A stretch of 64,000 bases of DNA from Volvox africanus (taxonomy: Eukaryota; Chlorophyta; Chlorophyceae; Chlamydomonadales; Volvocaceae): assembly GCA_030268105.1 (NCBI GenBank), contig BSDZ01000004.1:5746001-5810000 (forward strand), written 5' to 3'. This document shows, piece after piece, positions 58,503 through 64,000 of the stretch. The first letter of the stretch is position 1. Each line of letters begins with the position of its first letter. The notes beneath the pieces were generated by a model. That model had not been told where the DNA came from. It saw nothing but the letters and a program-made list of their open reading frames with translations, and searched no databases. The position numbers and the translations under genes were made by a program.

Positions 58503-59573
58503 CTACACCCGGTCCTCCTCCCCGTGTGGACGCACAGTCGACGCGGATGACTCCAGCAGCTGCAACTCTGTGGGTGGGTACAGCGGGTTGGGCAGCAGCG
58601 GCTGCGGTAGGCAGCCCGCACCCTGGCGTTCCATCCGCTTGACGACACGGTCGGCTACGTGCGTGTCCCAAACGGGTTTCAGCACAAGGAAGAATTCCAG
58701 CGTGCCCACAAGGGCTGTCACCGCCACGACGTGCGTAGCACGCAGCGCCTCAAAGCCCAGATCGAAGGGGCGGAAGAGCACGGTACAGCCGCGGCAGGCG
58801 AGACTGATGCCAATCCAGGTCGTAACCGAGATCTGCAACACGCGCACGCGGCGCGCAAGGGCCTTATTAATGACAGTTGCCGCGATTCGCTGCGTGACGA
58901 GCCAGAAAGCCAGAAGGTAGACGGCAGCAAAGGCAGCGGAAACAAAGGTGGAGAGCAGCGGGAAGACGCAGAAGGCGCAGTTCTCGGCGGCACTGCTGCC
59001 GTGGGCCGCGGCGGTGTCGCAGTGTTGCAGGAGGGATTTGTCGTAGGCAGCGAACAAGCGGCCGAGCATGCGGTTGCGGGAGTAGTTAAGATCCACAATA
59101 CGTGTAAATAGTGCCGCGACGAGCTGGGCGGCGCAGGAGGGTAAGGAAAAGGCGGCGGAGAAGAGGACGATGTTGAAGTTGGGGTGCTTAGCTGAGTCGC
59201 GGCCCTGCACAGAGTAGAGGCAGGCGAAAAGCGCCAGGAGCATGAATCCTGGCTCAAAGACGCCGTAGGTGGCGGCAATGTAGACGCGGCAGAATGTGGT
59301 TGCGTGGTACCCTCCGTCCTGGAGTATTGACGCCGGGCCCCATAGCACCTGCAACCGCAGCAAGTGCGTGAGGGCGTAGGCAGCTGCCAGCACCTCCGTG
59401 AACGCCCGGACGCGCCATAGGTAGTTGAACTCGCGCGCCACGGGTCGCCGTTTAGAGCTGGAGTAGCGGAAGGCGAGGAGCGCGCCGACAGCGCTGACGA
59501 GCAGCAGGCACCCCGCGACACCAGCGACGCCCCAGTCAATGCCATCAACGACAGGCTGGCTCAGCACCAGCAT
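58503..59573 (-). CDS. Intronless multi-pass (about 7-TM) membrane protein
   Basis: A single 356-aa frame, ATG to TAG. Hydrophobic segments can be seen near residues 15-35, 55-75, 100-125, 135-160, 200-225, 245-265 and 275-300, giving about seven TM helices with a basic, hydrophilic C-terminal tail. Recognisable stretches include AREFNYLWRVRAFTEVL, GVFEPGFMLLALFACLYS and TWIGISLACRGCTVLF. Cys residues on presumed outer loops could form disulfides. Topology resembles uncharacterised plant/algal 7-TM proteins and GPCR-like folds, but no diagnostic receptor motif is seen, so I give no function. It is the only clearly intron-free protein gene in the window. Confidence 0.8.
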   Translation of the reverse strand: MLVLSQPVVDGIDWGVAGVAGCLLLVSAVGALLAFRYSSSKRRPVAREFNYLWRVRAFTEVLAAAYALTHLLRLQVLWGPASILQDGGYHATTFCRVYIAATYGVFEPGFMLLALFACLYSVQGRDSAKHPNFNIVLFSAAFSLPSCAAQLVAALFTRIVDLNYSRNRMLGRLFAAYDKSLLQHCDTAAAHGSSAAENCAFCVFPLLSTFVSAAFAAVYLLAFWLVTQRIAATVINKALARRVRVLQISVTTWIGISLACRGCTVLFRPFDLGFEALRATHVVAVTALVGTLEFFLVLKPVWDTHVADRVVKRMERQGAGCLPQPLLPNPLYPPTELQLLESSASTVRPHGEEDRV

Positions 59574-60172
59574 GATGAGCCCAGCAGCCTGGGTGGCTTC
59601 CGGTGCGGAGACGGTGGGAGGTCTCCAGTTCCGTTAGCTGCTGTTGGTCATCCGCCAGGACTGCTCGTCCTCCGCGACGCCAGCCTGGGTGCACAAGATT
59701 TGAAAGGTAGCAACCTTCGGTAGCCACGGGCCACAAAGAGCCGCTGGCTGGCTGTCGTCAACTCGCGTTTATTTGAGTGCTGGCTGTGCACGGGTTAGAT
59801 TTGAAAAACTGGACAGCTACAAATCATCGCATGTAGGTATTATCTATTTGCAATCTGTTAATAACCGTGGCATTGGAAAGTTCTTCTGCCCCGACCGATG
59901 GCGAAGTTCGAGACGAGGCGAGGCCGTAACCACAAACTCTCCGGACAGTTTAGGGATATGCTGTGAGGAAACATCAACTTTCCGCATTAAACATAAACGC
60001 CCCTCGACCCCAAAGCGACATGCACAATAATGATGTACGGCAGCGCCCGAATTCATTCTTCTTCACCTTCCCCATCCATTTGCTACTGTTATCCAATCCA
60101 CCGAAGTGGAGGTTCAAATTGGCGCTGTAGTTTACTGTGTTCGGGATCTGCGGAGTGTGGGAGAAAGCTACT
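59574..60172. promoter_or_regulatory. Divergent intergenic region
   Basis: Lies between the starts of the multi-TM gene (-) and the peroxiredoxin gene (+). No specific promoter element was recognised. Confidence 0.4.
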
Positions 60173-62254
60173 ATGCACTCTTCAACGCCTAACCTGCTCC
60201 GATGGGCCTTCGGGTTCGCCCAGAAGCAAAGCTTGAACCATAATTTTATTCTTCTATCTTCAGCCACCGCAGAACTCCGTAGAGCGGGTGCTGTGCCAGA
60301 CGGGCATATCAATTCAGACCTCAGCCCAACCGTATGCCACATTGGACTAGGGAGGCGCAGGGACCTGACGTTGCGCCAAGATCTGCGAGTTTGGCAAAAT
60401 GATAAGCAACTCACGCTCGCGGATGTGTTCAAGGCAAGTTTGCTCACTTGCCATAGCCACGTATACACACGTGCACACTTGGCGCGCTGCTCTGCCATCT
60501 ACTTGCCAGTTCGTAACCTCCCTCGCCTCGCGCCCTAACGCTGAGACTGCACCTGACTACTTGGCTCTGTCTGTTCAGGGCAAGAAGGTCGTCCTTGTGG
60601 GTTTTCCCGGTGGGCCTGTCTGCGTAGAGCAGCACATTCCCGGCTACATCGCCCAGGTACAGCGGTCGCATGGCACGGCTGGGACTCAGCCATCCCTTAC
60701 TCAGGCTTGACCAATCCCAGGGTTTGGGTAGAATTAATGGCTGTATTCACACGCGATCGACGTACTGCGCTTTGAGTGCAGCTGGATATCAACCATTGGT
60801 TATGCCACACACATCTCTTCAGTTCTTTCACGATTCTGTCGCGCCATGGAATCGTTTTCCCTGTCATTCTTTCACCTGGTGCAGGCAGATAAGCTGGGGA
60901 GCATGGGTGTGGATAAAGTGCTCTGTGTGACCGTGGAGGATCCGGCCAAGGTGGCTGAGCTGGCCACCAAGCTTGGGGCGAGCGGGGGTAGCAGGGTGGG
61001 TACTTGGGCCGAGTGACTTGCTGGCTGGCCGTCTGGCTCATCTCCCGGCGGGAAAGGCGATGCAATCGTTTCTTTCCTTTTCGGCAGACGTAAGCTCTTG
61101 TGTGGGTTTGGAGCACTTCGCTTTATCATGGCTGGCGCTCAGAGATTTTCTTCCTGGTCGGAGTAATGTCGCTGAAATGATGATATCCTGCAGCAGATCG
61201 GTGGGGTGCAGTACAAACATTGCGGGAAGTTCGGTCTTAGTTGTAGTCGCCAATGGGTGTAGCAGCGCTGGGGCTATGTTGCGAGTTGGAGGTATTGGGA
61301 CCCATCGGAGATCACCGTCAAGGGTTACCTATCGTTAGACGTTTCTTTTGCCTGCGGCTTTCGAGAACGAACGAAGAGATGCCGAGCGGCTTGGCGCATC
61401 AGTGCGGTTTGTGTATTAGCCGAGGTCTGATCTGGTATGGGAATATTTTTGGCTGTTTAGGCATTTTTTCTGTTTCTGCTCAGCGGCCCCACACCAACGC
61501 TGAGCACCGATGGACACATCAGGTTGGAGATCTTCCAATCGGTTGACGAGCTGGAGAGCTGGGCGGAGGAAAACCTTAGGTGCTAAATTCGCCGTTGTGC
61601 TGGCGGAAACCTTGCGGTGTTTGTTTGTTAGTGGACAGTGGGAGAACGAATATGGGAGAGGTTTGTGTCGTTCATGCCGACCACTTAAACACCTAAACTT
61701 CTGTTTACATGTAATAGACATAATTGGCATACCCATGTTACTTTTGGCCCTTTCGACCCTTGCAGGTGGAGCTGCTAGCGGACCGTAACTGCGGGTTGGT
61801 GCGACTGCTGGGCCTAGAAATCGGCACGGTGGAGAGCGCGGGACCCAAGTGTCATCGTTACGCCGCTGTGGTGGAGGATGGCGTGTTGCTGAAGCTGGTG
61901 AGTCGAAAGCTCGTGGCCGGGGTGCTGTGCTGGACAACAACGCCAGGAACTGGGTCTGGGGCATTTGTTCATTATACAGGATTGCTTCAAATGATGTGTG
62001 CTGCTTTCCACCTAAACTTTCGCGCCTTGGAGCGTTGGTCGTACCGTGATAACAATTTAACTTGCAGTACAGTCTATGGATAGTGACAAGTCCACAGGAT
62101 GGCTCTTGGCAAGCACTCGACGAATCTCCCGGTGGCCTTTCTAACCCTCATATGCTTGCAGCGTGTGGAGTCGGCTCCAGCGGATCTTAAGGTTACGGAC
62201 GCCAAGAGCATGATCGAGCTGTGGAAATGCATCTACCCAAACGCATGCGCGTGA
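60173..62254 (+). CDS. Type-II-like peroxiredoxin with altered active site
   Basis: Peroxiredoxins reduce peroxides with a peroxidatic Cys. Exons: 60173-60433, 60579-60656, 60885-60995, a small middle exon, 61766-61897 and 62162-62254 (stop). Core matches are LRVWQNDKQLTLADVFKGKK, VVLVGFPGGPVCVEQHIPGY, VDKVLCVTVEDPAKVAELA, LLADRNCGLVRLLGLEIG and HRYAAVVEDGVLLKL, in the order of PRX5/PrxII proteins. The usual PGAFTPxC is shortened to PGGPVC, losing the Thr that positions the peroxide, while the Cys and the following H-PG are kept. The middle exon is ambiguous: 61457-61501 in phase 0, or an overlapping frame reading LEIFQSVDELESWAEENL. The N-terminus may be a transit peptide. The first intron has a GC donor. 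Confidence 0.75.
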
Positions 62255-62605
62255 GCTGGATACAGATAGAGAAAAGGATGCTTTTTGATCTGATAATTTG
62301 GGTCCCAGTTTTGTGCCAAGCGCTTTTTGGCTTATAAATGTGCACGGAAACGGCACGGCAATTTTGGTTGGAGGCTTGACCCCTGTTCGGCTGCGGAGAC
62401 GGGGAAGTCCGTGTCCTCTGATTACGATTTGGATATATGGGCTTAACTCTATATATAATTGATTGATCGATGTTCTGCGCTTTGGGGGCCTTTATGTAGT
62501 CGCATACCTCAGTCGACCTTTTTGGCCCTACCGCTATGGAGTGGTTTTATGAGTAAAGACATTCAATCTTTCATAGATAAGAAAACCGTTCATTATTAAT
62601 GTCAA

Positions 62606-63759
62606 ATGCGGCCAGCACGAATGGTTTTGACAATAACGGCTGTCGCGCTCTGCTGCACACTAGCTTATGTCCATTTTTCACTCGCGGAAACCGATCGGAA
62701 GAATGCATTTGAAACTTGGTCAGAAAAGGGCGACTGCCGCGACGAGGAGTCCGCTTGTCAGGATTGGGCAGCAAAGGGCGAATGCGAAAAGAATCCCAAG
62801 TTTATGCTCGATCGGTGCCCTCTCGCCTGCAAGCAATGTCAGGCCCCCGAAGTCGACCCCCGGGACTACACCGGTCAAGTACTGGTACTGAACTGCTCAT
62901 TGGGTCAGGTAAGGAGTCTGGGACGAGTAAGGAGTCAGCCGCCGGCTGGGGAAGGCCTTGTTGTGACCGGGCGCTGTCCTGGACGACGTCCTAGGGGTTA
63001 CGACATCGAGCGCCGCGGCCAGGACCTCCCGACGCCACACCAGCAGGCAGACACGATAGCAGAAGTGGCGCCGATCACGGCAACGGAACTGCAACCCCAG
63101 CTGACGGAAATGCCGGCGCCCATTTAGGACCCTGATAAACTTTTATTGACACCCGCATCCCCCAATTATGTGGATGCCATCTTGCCACTTTTGTAAGGCG
63201 TTGGATGACCTTAGCTATGGGTCAACCTTCAGGCTGTTGCCGCTTCTGCACGTTAGGACGACGGCTCCAGACTCCAGGAAACCAACCCCACGAGCAGGCA
63301 AAGCTTCACCACTTACAATCTTGTAAACGCAGGTCGGCTTTGAGATTCAAAAAAGACGAATACAGATTACAGCTGCATGTTGTACACAGATACATCAATC
63401 CTCTTGAGGAGAATGAGAAGGGACATGGAAGAGCACATCACGAGTACGGGTTCTGATGTGTACAGAATAGATGGTGTGGCAGTTTCTCAGTTTCTCAGTC
63501 TTTGCCCCGAGTATGTCCCATATGCTCATGCCGCATGCACGCGGCCACCATCAAAGGTGATGCGGCCGTGATCTCATATATCCAGAAACACCCTTTCATT
63601 GGCTTTAAGGCTCTGTCCATTCGTAATTGTATGCGGCAGATTCGGATCCTGCCGGATTTTGAGCGCGCACCCCTGACCAGCTCCCTGGTTCTGGAGCTAG
63701 CCCATCACCCGCACTCCTGTCACAACTGCAACTTTTACCGAAACGAAGACGTCCCAAAG
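62606..63759 (+). CDS. ShK-domain plus cyclophilin-like secretory protein (3' end outside window)
   Basis: Exon 62606-62908 encodes a signal/anchor helix (MVLTITAVALCCTLAYVHF) and a ShK domain with six Cys (CRDEESACQDWAAKGEC, then CPLACKQC). ShK domains are small disulfide modules, common in algae and often attached to prolyl hydroxylases; here it is a structural module. The exon ends VLVLNCSLGQ|gtaagg. Exon 63640-63759 continues in phase with IRILPDFERAPLTSSLVLEL, then CHNCNFYRNEDVPK|gtgcgg. LNCSLGQIRI and FYRNEDVP match the first strand and the FYR element of algal cyclophilin-like (peptidyl-prolyl isomerase fold) proteins. The rest lies past 64000. Met 62624 is an alternative start. Readthrough of the first intron would stop at 63127. 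Confidence 0.7.
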
Positions 63760-64000
63760 GTGCGGGTCGCGCGACGGTCCGTAACGGATCCACCTCCTGT
63801 ACCGGACGGCCGCACAGGGGAATGTGTTTCCGTGGACTGGGTTAGCTATTCATACCTACCTAGGCAGGGGATAGGGCAGTCGCGGTCCCGTCGAGCTGGT
63901 GCTGATGGCTATATAATATTATATGTTTTGTACATAACAATATTTATATTTATTTATTTCATGGATTCCTGCTTCTGAAGCTGCGATTCGTCCATCCGCG

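Overview
The window looks like nuclear DNA of a volvocine-type green alga (Chlamydomonadales). Most of it is GC-rich, with genes split into many short exons by GT-AG introns. It has dense (GT)n, (CA)n and poly-G/C microsatellites, TGTAA polyadenylation motifs, a plastid-type transketolase and a CRY-DASH photolyase/cryptochrome. This is inferred from content; no species can be named from the sequence alone.

1-15.2 kb is a rearranged locus. The 3' exons of a GPN2-type GPN-loop GTPase (+ strand) lie tail-to-tail with a SpoU/TrmJ-like RNA methyltransferase (- strand). The block carrying both gene ends occurs twice, at 1-2885 plus 9604-10326, and at 10760-14888. Copy 1 is interrupted at 2886-9603 by a patchwork. 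In order this holds an AT-richer eukaryotic-looking segment with a spliced two-TM repeat protein gene, a collapsed rickettsial lptC/lptF remnant, a frameshifted bacterial exonuclease III remnant, a possible TraA relaxase remnant, and two exons of an IQ-motif protein. The outer gene copies (GPN2 left of the window, methyltransferase to 15.2 kb) can be intact; the inner copies are truncated.

15-41 kb: a DEDDh RNA exonuclease (-) diverges from a 12-exon gene for a secreted, probably membrane-anchored, metal-receptor-like binding protein (+). A 12-exon CRY-DASH gene (+, 568 aa) with a Gly/Arg tail follows, then a convergent UDP-glycosyltransferase-like gene (-) with a signal peptide and a C-terminal TM segment.

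41-64 kb: a complete 8-exon plastid transketolase (-, 715 aa) diverges from a YGGT/YlmG-family protein gene (+). Next come a GRAM-domain protein (+), an intronless multi-TM protein (-), a type-II-like peroxiredoxin with an altered active-site motif (+), and a ShK-domain plus cyclophilin-like protein (+) that runs off the right edge.

The genes are ordinary single eukaryotic loci with no operon logic. The unusual parts are the duplication and the foreign patchwork, which could be real transfer plus rearrangement or an assembly chimera. I found no convincing new multi-gene system. Exon joins below were checked by reading phase wherever I give exon coordinates.
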